From Sordaria brevicollis (lineage: Eukaryota; Ascomycota; Sordariomycetes; Sordariales; Sordariaceae): 64,000 nt of DNA. The notes beneath the pieces were generated by a model, which worked only from the letters and a program-made list of their open reading frames with translations, made no database searches and was not told where the DNA came from. How positions within the stretch are numbered: position 1 is the first letter of the stretch; the number at the start of each line of letters is the position of its first letter. A program made the translations under genes and the position numbers. The stretch is taken from assembly GCA_033439795.1 (NCBI GenBank), contig JAUTDP010000018.1, positions 363,125 to 427,124 of the forward strand, written 5' to 3'. Shown piece after piece: positions 11,601 through 20,286 of this stretch.

Positions 11601-12660
11601 GTCCGTCGGCGGCTCGATCGAGCAGCAGAACGGTTTGCTTAGCGCTAGTCCCCCTTCGCGACCACTCAGCCGTCGGTCCTCCCGCTTCGAACTTCTGAAA
11701 CCACCCAAGATTGACGTTCAGAATGCATCTCCGACATCATCTCCAGGTCTACGTCCACTCGAGATCACTCGCACACGTGGTGGTGGTGCATGGGCTTCCG
11801 ACGTATCTGACGTAGAGGGCTCTAGGAAGAGCAGCGTTAACACAGACGCTGGTGGTGTACGGGAGGCAGACGCTCGTCTCAACGCCATGCTAACCATGGC
11901 CAAAGACCGACAACTCTCCAACGCTTCCTCAGCAGGACACTGGTCGATAGGCGACAGAGGGGAGAACGCTACGCCCGTTCCTCCCCACACCATCGTTTCC
12001 AAGCGGGAAATCGCCCGATTACGGGCACTCCTCCTAAGCTCCGGCATTCACGCCATGGAAATCGACAGGCGCGCTAAGGCTCGCAAACTCTTGAACAACT
12101 CTTCCGAACCAAACAACAACAACTCCAACCCCCGGATTCTCTCCTGGCCAGACCTCGTCGCCCTCTCCCCCGACTCAGACCCTTCGACCCGCCAACAACT
12201 CCTCGTCCAGCCCGTCGCGCAAACCGACTTCTTCCCGCTAGCCGCCAACATCTTGTCCTCCTCGATCCAAAACTCGGCAACAGCGTTCCAGTCCTCCGTC
12301 GCCGTGTTTCAGACGCAGACTGCTCCGCGCATGACGAACCGCGTCGAGGCGCTGCGCAGCCGTATCAGTGGCGAGTTGACGGAGATGACGAGGCGCGCGG
12401 CCGAGGAGGCGGATGATGCTGGGGGCGATCTGATGACGCACCAGCGGCTGAAAGTGAAACGGGTGGTGGATATGATCGATAGGATGGTGAGAAGGCGAAG
12501 GAGACGCTTTAGGTGGGTGCGGAGGGCGGGGTGGTTGGCGGTTGAGTGGGTGCTGGTTGGGTTCATGTGGTATGTGTGGTTTGTGGTGATGATTGCGAGG
12601 GTGTTTTTGGGGATTGGAAGGGGGGTGGTGGGCGTGGGGAGGTGGTTGTTGTGGTTGTAA
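8677..12660 (+). CDS. Large fungal protein with C-terminal membrane anchor, function unknown
   Basis: This is a continuous 1,327-residue frame without evident introns. I do not recognise the family. Most of it is disordered, Ser/Pro/Arg-rich sequence. Two islands look folded and conserved. One is near residues 300-430, with an F-x-Q-S-T-L-x-R-A-x-K-A-R-E-Y-L segment followed by PYNPLQYIRNRKIRARE. The other is near 485-515 (ADIYWLEQDDNRYLVEDRNWKRLFP). Helical, charged segments follow near the C-terminus. The last 60 residues start with an Arg-rich stretch (RRRRRRFRWVRR) and run into a hydrophobic Trp/Val-rich segment, consistent with a tail anchor or a short membrane hairpin facing the cytosol. 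The ATG at 8677 is the first in-frame ATG of the open frame. A membrane-contact or trafficking role would be a guess. Confidence 0.85.
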   Translation: MTDQDASPSSNLRPRRATKQQPDIFLPDRHDHAPTAISGQDHQVNTILPDGSLNTSDRDDDRDDNYDDASIPPDQRHPRSDHHPRADEGNFSSRGALRPHKNRTNGAFLLSDPVFGGGTHLQKTQLQPPKRQSLLDPNRNRITKHGLDRSPGRSKRTGPSNEVGLGLVQRSGSTATAEASLRQASSITGSTLASNRGSLAGETVVGANPPTQRTAMAPLDMESAQIVNMALNLSESRRIASRRIISQPVPPRLGPVPEHSTGGSLRQHLQQQRRVSRNMSPRPDHSPRIASARSLQAPADLEPYQYHFSQSTLARAQKAREYLGLMAQYRRILELLPPLKADRSVASSTVSPPLTPNGSNFPSRVPTNDAETIFGRPYNPLQYIRNRKIRARERKTLDGEGQGFNDVERVSEWVDEVAKWIAKGQDRVPGNPSIPPFTPARILSQENSPQSLGSRPTTAMMPKMKRPRVDWAVDPADMIADIYWLEQDDNRYLVEDRNWKRLFPQGGVEIYRSLSRDDTPGSSKIFSNSNSLTTLDKARTEPPPQVVEQKPVHKAQQEQPHGFSASRARDKAQQKLRALKGSHHRANSSIYNRDILRIHRGSFSESSDTDSDRKRRGRHGTISSSGKDILARQMEDMIAQEQRDIEAHPLYDQETQRLKLPDTGLSTPERDREKARLTPALNRANSVDDRRPASRSEPADLEGSYFKLPAKAAPAQVLAGRIGVGSLNGDRRFSTDYDTSPPYSPDLRPMHDVLVPGLGMDVSPRSTRPSSPMGSSPSRSRLTKVRSIFRDRSSEQLAELSTRSEKGENPESVQFLMDRQPVESPATMGSANGMLLPPERKASRSPLRKIVTKGTDSSQKSSKSTGNHKLREDGSSSLKGLFRGQRIDSVLRSGVSKVSDMLWRKETAPGPVDEYDSSDESDAESRGRSRSLPSSPARKAGRSPSNHGKANGEKSYLDIMPQFIPTAEKHHSKSKSVGGSIEQQNGLLSASPPSRPLSRRSSRFELLKPPKIDVQNASPTSSPGLRPLEITRTRGGGAWASDVSDVEGSRKSSVNTDAGGVREADARLNAMLTMAKDRQLSNASSAGHWSIGDRGENATPVPPHTIVSKREIARLRALLLSSGIHAMEIDRRAKARKLLNNSSEPNNNNSNPRILSWPDLVALSPDSDPSTRQQLLVQPVAQTDFFPLAANILSSSIQNSATAFQSSVAVFQTQTAPRMTNRVEALRSRISGELTEMTRRAAEEADDAGGDLMTHQRLKVKRVVDMIDRMVRRRRRRFRWVRRAGWLAVEWVLVGFMWYVWFVVMIARVFLGIGRGVVGVGRWLLWL

Positions 12661-13483
12661 GTTTGTTTTATCACATATGGGACCGTTGCTGGTGGGCGCG
12701 GGAGGGAGGTAAAGGAGATGGAGATTGTTTTTGGATAATTGGTTTCATTTGTGTATAACTGGAGAAGCTTTCGCATGGTTTATGGCCTCTTTATCCTACA
12801 AAGCATGGAAGCTGGACGTGGGAAGGTCACGGATGAGAGAGCCTTGTTTTTTTATTTTTCGTTTTCTTTTGTTTGACTCTACCTTCTACCGGCCTGTAGT
12901 CGGGAAGGAATCCAACAATACCCGGGTTTTGGCCGTCGGACATAGGATGACGGATTTTGCATCAATAACTATAGAAGGAGGGGGAAGACTGGACGGAAGG
13001 ACTTGGGTATAGTTGTAGCTTAATAAATAAAGCTAATCTCGATGCTCTAAACCAACATGCTCTCACTGCTTTCCCATTTAACAGTTTCAACATACTTGTC
13101 GTCCTTGCTGTCATTGATCCCAGATCATGCCGAATGATCAAAGCCATCTGAACCGTTTACCAAAATCTGTCCCATATAGTCCATATCAGTACCCGAAAGT
13201 TGCCGCAAAAATGTGTGCTAAACCGCCATGCGCCACGCAAGACCGAAGATATCCCATTCCCAAATCCTGTTGTATTATAGTACACTGGAGCAATCATCCG
13301 AAGCTCCCAACCTCAACACTTTCATCCGTACTGTTCTCGTACTCTCCGAGACGTCTCAGTCGGCAATAGAGAGGACTCGCTAGTTCGTTGCGGATGGGCT
13401 TCGGGTATAACTCTGTTTTTATTTTTGTTTCCGTCCCATTTTATCCTACACACACGTGTTGCCTTCTTTCTTTCTTTCGATCT
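12661..13483. other. Convergent intergenic region (3' flanks)
   Basis: Two genes end toward each other here. The left part is the 3' untranslated region of the plus-strand gene. An AATAAATAAA run at about 13,022-13,030 is a plausible polyadenylation signal for it. The right part (about 13,400-13,480) is T/C-rich and should be the 3' end of the minus-strand tim10 transcript. Nothing else was recognised. Confidence 0.5.
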
Positions 13484-13965
13484 TTACATGCCGAAGCCAC
13501 CTCCGCCACGGGCCTGGGTCTCCTTCTGCAGCTGGTCCGAGATCTTCTGGTGCGCCTCGAAGAACTTGGCGGCGCAGCGGTCGAGGCAGACGGACTCGCC
13601 CTTGCTGAGCTCGCCTTCGCGGTACGTCTTGTCGATGCACTTGAGGGTGCAGATCTTGACCATGCTGTGTGGGAAGAGGTTCAAGTTAGCCAGGTGAACA
13701 TGGTAGATTTGTGGTTGTGTTATGGTTATGGTTGAATCATAGACTTGGAAGAACAGGGATCAAGGAAGACTAGAGGTTATAGGAGGTGGACTTGAAAGGA
13801 AGAAACAGAAGAAAAGAGTAGAGAAGAGCTGAAGAGTCCAGAAGGAAGTAGGGTGAAAGATGGAGAAACATACCGGGAGTGCATCTCGGCGACAACCTTG
13901 AGCTCGTTCTCAACGGCGGCAATCTTCTCGGCCGAAGAGGGCTGCGGCCTACCGAGTCCGAACAT
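13484..13965 (-). CDS. tim10: Tim10, small TIM chaperone of the mitochondrial intermembrane space
   Basis: This is a 90-residue protein from two exons, 13965-13874 and 13664-13484. They are joined across a 209-bp intron with a GTATGT donor and a CACACAG acceptor; Arg 31 is split by the intron. It carries the twin CX3C signature, C36-TLK-C40 and C57-LDR-C61, which in this family forms two intramolecular disulfides. Length and the [16 protein letters not shown] segment match Tim10 rather than Tim8, 9 or 13. Tim10 pairs with Tim9 in a hexamer that escorts carrier proteins and beta-barrel precursors between the TOM complex and TIM22 or SAM. The C-terminus is a Gly-rich GGGGFGM. It is divergent from the mitochondrial lysyl-tRNA synthetase gene. 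Confidence 0.95.
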
Positions 13966-14517
13966 TTTGATTTACGGTTGGTGGGATTGGACTCGAAAAA
14001 AAGGGGTCTATGTGCCGCTGTTAATGAACAAAGCTCGTGGTGTTCTTTTTGTGGGTTGGTGTTGTTGAGTGTTGATTCGGGGACCGGGTTCTTGGGATGA
14101 CCTACTTTGGTATGGAGGATGCGTCGCGGGTAGGTTGATGTCAGCGGCTCCGTTGCAGCGAAGCGACGACACTGCTTTCGCGGGCGAGCGCAACAAGCTT
14201 CCAGGGCAGCTTCTCTTGGCTCAAAGAACTTTTGGATCCGCTTTCTGCCCTGCAGACCCACTTTCACCCAAAGGCGGTACGGGCGCGGCTAATGCTCGGT
14301 TGCCGTCCTTGAGCACCGGGTTTCACGGTGAAGCCCGAGTTCGGCAGGGTCGGGAGGTCAAGGTGAGGACCGGTGTATGCTCGGTGAGGGTAATTGAGAG
14401 CTGTGATTGGCTACAACCCCTCTTACAGAAAGAGGCGCTCCAGTTTCGGCAGAGTCAGACTGGAGCTCCAGCTTTGGGGAAAATGGGGCCCGGGCATTTG
14501 CAGAAAAAAAGTCCCGA
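13966..14517. other. Divergent promoter region of tim10 and mitochondrial lysyl-tRNA synthetase
   Basis: This GC-balanced intergenic stretch separates the start of tim10 from the TATA box of the plus-strand gene. It contains a GATTGGC (inverted CCAAT-type) motif near 14,404. Two long spurious open frames here have no recognisable domain. Regulatory elements for both genes are expected, but no specific site is proven. Confidence 0.5.
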
Positions 14518-14525
14518 TATAAAAA
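14518..14525 (+). promoter_or_regulatory. TATA box of the mitochondrial lysyl-tRNA synthetase gene
   Basis: The motif TATAAAAA lies about 30-40 bases before a C/A-rich TCACTCAACATC sequence that resembles a fungal initiator, and about 90 bases before the first ATG of the inferred leader (14612). Position and spacing fit a core promoter. Confidence 0.5.
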
Positions 14526-14611
14526 GCATCATGGGCTCGTGCCGAGACAAATCTTTCTCACTCAACATCAAGCTCCAGGTGGACAAGGAAAAACACACTG
14601 GGGCAACCACC

Positions 14612-14859
14612 ATGATTGTAAGTTCTACCAACAACGACACATTCTTCACGAACACACACAATCACAATATGATGAACCTGCCAAAACATTAGAACCGTTG
14701 CGACTGACACGCGCTTGCGCGTGCATGATCACACTATGCTCCATTTCTGAACTTCCCACCCATTCCCCAACCATCTTGTTGTCAACAACTCTTCCTTAAG
14801 TCAAAGACAACATGTCATGCTAACCAATCATGACAATTCTCAATAGACGCAATAATGAA
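14612..14859 (+). promoter_or_regulatory. Spliced leader with a four-codon upstream ORF abutting the main start
   Basis: An ATG in strong context (ACCACCATGATT) is followed directly by a GTAAGT donor at 14618. A branch-like GCTAACC and a CAATAG acceptor end at 14846. Removing this 229-bp intron gives the short frame ATG-ATT-ACG-CAA-TAA. Its stop overlaps the first base of the lysyl-tRNA synthetase ATG at 14855 (TAATG). The splice is inferred from sequence alone. If the intron is retained, the same ATG opens a 26-codon frame that ends at a TAG upstream of the gene. Confidence 0.45.
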
Positions 14860-16745
14860 TTCATCTACTCCCTGTCTTCAGTTCTTGCGGCCGTACGCCT
14901 GGAAGTGGAAGCCGGCGGGCGCCCGTAACGCGGCGTACCTGCGCTTCTACCACCTGGCCCGGCAGCACGAGTTGATACAGTCCAATGCCCTCAAGTATCC
15001 TCGCATTCGCCATGAAGGCGGTGCGCCCATGCGGATCCCCATCTTCCGGGAGAAGTTCAAGGATGTCGAGATGGGCAAGCATGCCGACGAAGAGGTCATC
15101 ATTCACGGCCGGGTCCAGTCCGTCCGCCGCGCCGGCAACAAGCTCATGTTCCTCGACCTCAAAGGCGAGTTCGAGCACGTTCAGGGGCTCTGTAACTTCA
15201 ATAAGCTGCAAGTTACAGGAGTCGAGCTAGGAGAATTTAAGACGCTTGCAAAATTGTTGAATAGAGGCGATATTGTCTGTACGTGATCATGGTCCCATAT
15301 GTCTTCCTCTTTCTTCCCTTGTCCCCGTCATGACAACAACAGCATAGGCTGACCGTGCACCTCTCTCAAACACAGCCATTACCGGCCGAGCAACAAAGAC
15401 GCCAACTGGTGAACTGAGTATCGAAGCCACAAGGTTGCCCGAGCTCCTAACCCCAGCTCTGGCACCCTTGCCCTTCAAGCTAGAAGACGAGGAAGTTCGG
15501 ATCCAGCACCGTCACGTCGACATGCTGGTCAACCGCAAAACCATCGACACCCTCCGGCTGCGCTCGCACCTGATCAAGTACCTGCGCGACTTCTTCCACG
15601 AGCGCGGCTTCCTCGAGTTCCAGACGCCCATCCTCGCCGAAAATGCCAGCGGCGCCACCGCCCGGCCCTTCACCGTGGCCGCCTCCGAGACGTCCGTCAA
15701 CAAGAACCTCGCCATGCGCATCGCTCCGGAGCTATGGCTCAAGCGTCTCGTCGTCGGCGGCGTCGACAAAGTGTTTGAGCTCGGCCCTGCCTTCCGCAAC
15801 GAAGGGATCGACCAGACCCACAACCCCGAATTCACAATGTGCGAGTTCTACAACGCCTACGCCAACCTAGACGACCTGATCGCGCTCACCGAGGAGCTCG
15901 TCTGCGGCGCCGCTCAACACTGCTCCAACCTAATCGCCACCAAACTCGACTCCCTGCCTGCGATCGACATGGCGCAGTACCAGCGCCCCTTCCAACAACT
16001 CGAGTTCATCCCCTCCCTCGAATCCGCCCTGGGGTTCAAACTCCCCGACCTCTCCTCCGCATCCGCGCGCGAAGAGCTCATTTCCCTCCTCCGTCAATAC
16101 CAAATCGACGTCCCCGGACTAAACAAACCAGACATCACCCTCGCCAAGTTGCTGGACAACCTAGCCGGCGAGTTCCTCGAACCCTATTCCCTCACCAAGC
16201 CACTCTTCATCACCCACCACCCAGTCTGCATGGCTCCCTTATCCAAATCCTTCGTCTGTCCTAAAACGGGGCAGCAAGTCTCGGCCCGCACCGAGCTGTT
16301 TATCAACGGCAAGGAGCTGGCGAACATGTACGAAGAGGAAAACGACCCTGCCAGCCAGAGACAAAAGTTTATGGACCAGCTCAACGCTGCTAAGCGCGAA
16401 GGTCTGGCTCCCGGTGTTTACAACGAGGAGGGCGAGTCGGCGATGGAGGTGGATGAGAGCTATGTCCAGGCTTTGGAGTCTGGGTTGCCGCCGACGGGAG
16501 GATGGGGGTGTGGGATTGAGAGGATGGTGATGTTGTTTAGCGGGACGAAGAGGATCAGTGACTGTTTGAGTTTTGGTAACTTGAGGCATGTTACGAATGT
16601 GCCCGGAGCGGTTAGGACGGGGGAGGACGAGGAGAAGGCGAGGGAGATGAGGGAGGAGGCGGAGAAAAAGGCGGCGAGGGAGAGGAAGCGGGAGAAGGGA
16701 AAGGGGAAGGAGAAGGAAGAGGTTTCGGATGAGAGCGAGGCTTGA
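14855..16745 (+). CDS. Mitochondrial lysyl-tRNA synthetase (class II)
   Basis: This enzyme charges mitochondrial tRNA-Lys with lysine at the cost of ATP. Exon 1 is 14855-15278 and exon 2 is 15376-16745, separated by a 97-bp intron (GTACGT donor, CACAG acceptor); Ser 142 spans the junction. The product is 597 residues. The first 40 residues are rich in Arg, Ala and aromatic residues with no acids until Glu 39, fitting a mitochondrial presequence. An OB-fold anticodon-binding domain follows (about 75-160, VIIHGRVQSVRRAGNKLMFLDL). The class II core has motif 2 FELGPAFRNEG at 275-285 with Arg 282, and motif 3 GWGCGIERMVM at 517-527 with Arg 524. Phrases such as MAPLSK and FINGKELANMYEEENDP are typical of LysRS. 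The tail is a short Lys/Glu/Arg low-complexity extension. Confidence 0.93.
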
Positions 16746-17605
16746 CTTTACGCTCTTGCCTTTGCTTGGTGTTTTTGTGTTTGATTGTATGATTAGCGTA
16801 GCGAGTACTGTTTGATTTTATGACTATTTGTGATACCCCTATCTTCATCCTGCTCCTTCATCGTTGCTTATGTGGTTATCGTTGATGATGGCCACTGATG
16901 TGATCATAACCATTTGTTTATCGTACCCTTAGTTCACGAAGCCTAGATATCTCATTTGCTCTCCAAGGGTTTGCCTTAGGAGTAGGTAGGTTAGACGCTG
17001 TCGTTCACGTGGACTCATCATTGTCGCTTTGGTCATCCCATGAATGCCACAAGGTCAATTGACTATGGTATGTAACTGTTGTCATTCTCCCGTTTCAATG
17101 AGTGATTAGCTTCTTGAATTGGTTGTCCTTTTAATAACGAAGCATTGAGACCCCTCCATTTCAAGGAAGGTTTGCTAGGTTCGCCTACTGCGAGTTTGAG
17201 AGGGCTATAAAAGTAGAGCAACAACTGGTGAGGACCGTGAAAACAAAGTTGTCTTCCCTGAAAAGCCTCCCATCACTTATGGTCTCCCATCATCAACTGC
17301 TTCCTCCTACATACACTGAGAAGTCCTCTTGGTAAACCTGTCCCATAATCAGCAACCCTGAGTTCCATCCTATAACAACTTTGAATCGTCCTGCTTGCAT
17401 TGCCCTCCATGAAATCGGTAGAATATAAACTATTCCTGATTTCTGATAAAATCCTTCACCGAGGATCCAGAAAGGGCAAACGAAGAGTGCATTTGATATA
17501 CAACTCCCGCCTCCTCAATGGATGCGGAAAGGGCACACGTTCCCATACCTAGCATAGTATTTGGACTACATCCCAATACTGATCAACGCTTCCCAATCTG
17601 AGCCT
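16746..17605. other. Convergent intergenic region with an unexplained TATA-like site
   Basis: This is 860 bp between two genes that end toward each other, so no promoter is needed for either. It nevertheless contains GGGCTATAAAAG at about 17,202-17,213, with a C/T-rich stretch downstream. The first ATG after it (17,279) opens only an 18-codon frame. No tRNA or rRNA was recognised. The rest looks like ordinary 3' flank. Confidence 0.45.
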
Positions 17606-20286
17606 TCAAGGCCAGACATAACCACCACAGTCCAAAGCCTTTTCTTCCGCCACGCGCACCGCCTTAGCCCTCTCTCTCGCCTGCCAGTTGCGGTTGTACG
17701 GCTCCATGTCAGGCATCAAGTTTAGATCGGACTTATAGATACTCCAAAAGTCCCGGCGACTGCTTCTGTCATGATCTCGAAACTTCTTTTCGGTCTTCTC
17801 ATCCATTGCGTCATCAAAGACGGCAGTGGTTAGGTATGCATTGTCATATTGCGGGCCGCCCTCACGATGGTTTGTCCGTCCGGTCAATGGCCACAAAAGC
17901 TCCCTTGTCCTCTTGGTAGAAGACAAGTGCGTCTTCCAGTGAATCGCCTGAGCATATCGGGGCATGCCTGGCTCAAACTCGAAGAGTTCGAAACGCCAAG
18001 CTTCGTCGGTCAATCTCGCCATCTTCAGAGCGTCCTGCTCCTCGGTCTGGTCGCGACATAGACATGGGATTCTCTGAAGAGGCCAAGACTTAGAGTTGCC
18101 TAACCAGATTTCCACAACGCGGTTTGCGCGGTCACGGAAATGACTGTCTTCGTGATTCGTCACGAAAGCAAGCATTCTGCACCCCCAACAAGTAAGACTC
18201 CTGAGATCGGCAAAGAGGTAATCTGGGAGGTTGGTAGCGCATCCGCGGCATTTTCTCTCCTTTGGCTCATGGCGAATTTTCTCGTTTGTATCACCAGAAA
18301 CGGCGGCACCCAAGTCGTTCCATAGGCGCCTGTTAGAGTCAGGTCCAGGACCGTAAACTTGGCAATCGCGTTTCCATGTCAAGACCGCCTCACGAGCCTT
18401 GTATGCCCAAAAAGGATCCGGCCCAGGTAGACGGCGAATGAAGTGCCAGACCCCCGAGCTTTCGCTAAGGAGATCAAAGCCAATCCTTGCGGCTTGGTCC
18501 CAGCATGCCATGATCCGGGCGAAGACGGCTTTTGGAATGTCGAATGTTGGCTTGTGGTAGGTCAAACCGAAGGACCCGAATGTGTTGGGCGCAGATGTTG
18601 GACCTTCAAAGAAATACGGGTAGAAATCCAGGCGTATCTTCTTGTGGGTGGGGTACATCTCTGCATACTTGTTCTTGTACTCAACGGTGCTTAGGAGGGG
18701 ACCTAGCTGGGAAAAGTCAAGCTGTTTGCAGCGCGTGATGGTGATGCTCTCGAGTTTCGGCATTGACCTGACAATCAGCTTTACCAAATCAACGTTGAGA
18801 TAAGGGATCTGGTCGAGAACCAAGTCTCGATAACTTGTCATGGTGATGTTCATGGTGTGAATCATCTTCGCCAGCAACGTGAACTCTTGCTCGAACGGCT
18901 TGTCTTGAGGGCTAGCAGCTTTGACCTTTGTGAGCGGCGTGATGATTAAGGTATTCATCCGCACACCACGTTTTCCTGTCCTGTAACTCTCTTTGAAATG
19001 GAAGTCACCGGAAGAAAAGTCCCAAACTGCGAATTGACGACTGACCAACCGGGCGGTGTCCTTGCAAGCCATTGCCAATGATGTCAGGTCCGCAATAGAA
19101 GGTTTCATGTAGTTCACTATGGCGCCGAAGATTTCGACAATGTTCATGAGACGGACGAGTCCGCTCCTTTGGTTGTCTTGGTTACAGCCGTCGTCAGTGT
19201 GGATGGCGTTGGTCGTATTGAGAACACCTTCATTGGACGAAGGGGCCAGGAGCAATTTGGGCTCGCAATCCTTGGCAGCCAGCATCAAGTGGTATGTCTT
19301 GCGTTGATTCTTCTTGCGGTAGAGCTCCTCGATCTTCAACAACTCGGCTGGAGGAGTGTCACTGCGGACTGGGGGGAGTGACAGAAGGAAACCGCGGCGG
19401 TGCACCATCCTGTACACAGACTGGGGAGTCTTCGTACCCAAAGATACCCATTTGCCACGGTTGTAGTTAAACACGCGTCGGTTGGGTAAGCCGCGGCCGA
19501 CATTCTGTGAGAAGACGAAGTTAGCGGTTGCTCTCGAAAATGGACGAGCAAGACACAACCTACAAGTACAGTACTTGCCAACTCGAGGAGGCTTTTGTAC
19601 GCGGCAGGCCTCTGCATTTCGGGGATCTCAATCTCCTGGAAGAAATAAGATGCAGGGCGGGACAGGTCGACGATGGTTCCAGGGAGAGGGTAGTTCTTGC
19701 CAGGTTTGGTGTCGAAGAATTGCTGCTGAACCCAGCCTTGATCGGTCATATACCCCCATCCAGGTGTATCCGACGTATCGCCCACCTTCGTCGACTGGAC
19801 AGATTGGCCATTGTCAGATCCCTTAGCATTACTGGAGCCGGATTGGCCAGGCGTCTCCGAGTTGCCGTGGCTAGTTTTGACGACTCTGTGATCGATCGAG
19901 TGTAAGGTCGATTGCTGTGGATTGGAGCCAGTGGCCTGCGTCCACTGTGACTTGTTTCTGTGCCGGCCATTTGACTTCCGAGGTTGAGGCTCTGCCACGG
20001 CAGGCGTCTCCGGATTGCTGTTGATATTGACTTGTGTATTGCCAGTCGAGTCTGTGGGACGCTTCCATGGGTTGGACCTGGTGGTCTGGTTTGCCACGAT
20101 GCCTTGCCGGCCATTTGACTTCCGAGGTTGAGGCTCTGCCAAGGCAGGGAACTCTAGATTGCTGTTGATATTGACTTGAACATTGCCAGTCGAGTCTGTG
20201 GGACGCTTCCACGGGTTGGAGCTGGTAGTCTGATTTGCCGGATTTACTTGCCGGCCTTTGCCCTTATAAGTATGGTGTTTTGCCAT
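17606..20286 (-). CDS. F-box-like protein with CxxC pair and duplicated N-terminal segment
   Basis: Two exons are inferred, 20286-19564 and 19504-17606. The 59-bp intron has a GTAGGT donor, a GCTAAC branch and a CACAG acceptor. A donor six bases upstream (GTACTT) would also keep frame. The product is about 873 residues. The N-terminal 110 residues are disordered and contain two near-identical 43-residue copies (18-60 and 66-108). A region near 355-405 (LVRLMNIVEIFGAIVNYMKPSIADLTSLAMACK) resembles an F-box, usually a Skp1-binding module of SCF ubiquitin ligases, followed by leucine-rich text. Two CxxC pairs 16 residues apart (Cys 660/663 and 680/683) suggest a small zinc-binding knuckle. The family appears fungal and variable. 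Substrate and function are unknown, and the F-box call is moderate. Confidence 0.78.
19963..20235 (-). repeat. 144-bp-period tandem duplication inside the F-box-like gene
   Basis: The two copies lie at 20235-20107 and 20091-19963, each 129 bp with a 15-bp spacer. Both encode NQTT-x-SNPWKRPTDSTGN and end in AEPQPRKSNGR. They differ at a handful of positions, so the duplication is recent or is kept alike by gene conversion. Each copy is well below the length that normally triggers RIP in Neurospora, and the copies show no saturating C-to-T change. Confidence 0.9.

Noticed and set aside
13966..14692. Open frame of about 200 codons between tim10 and the lysyl-tRNA synthetase gene
   Set aside because: It has no domain and no ATG in good context, and it covers the promoter and inferred leader of the downstream gene.
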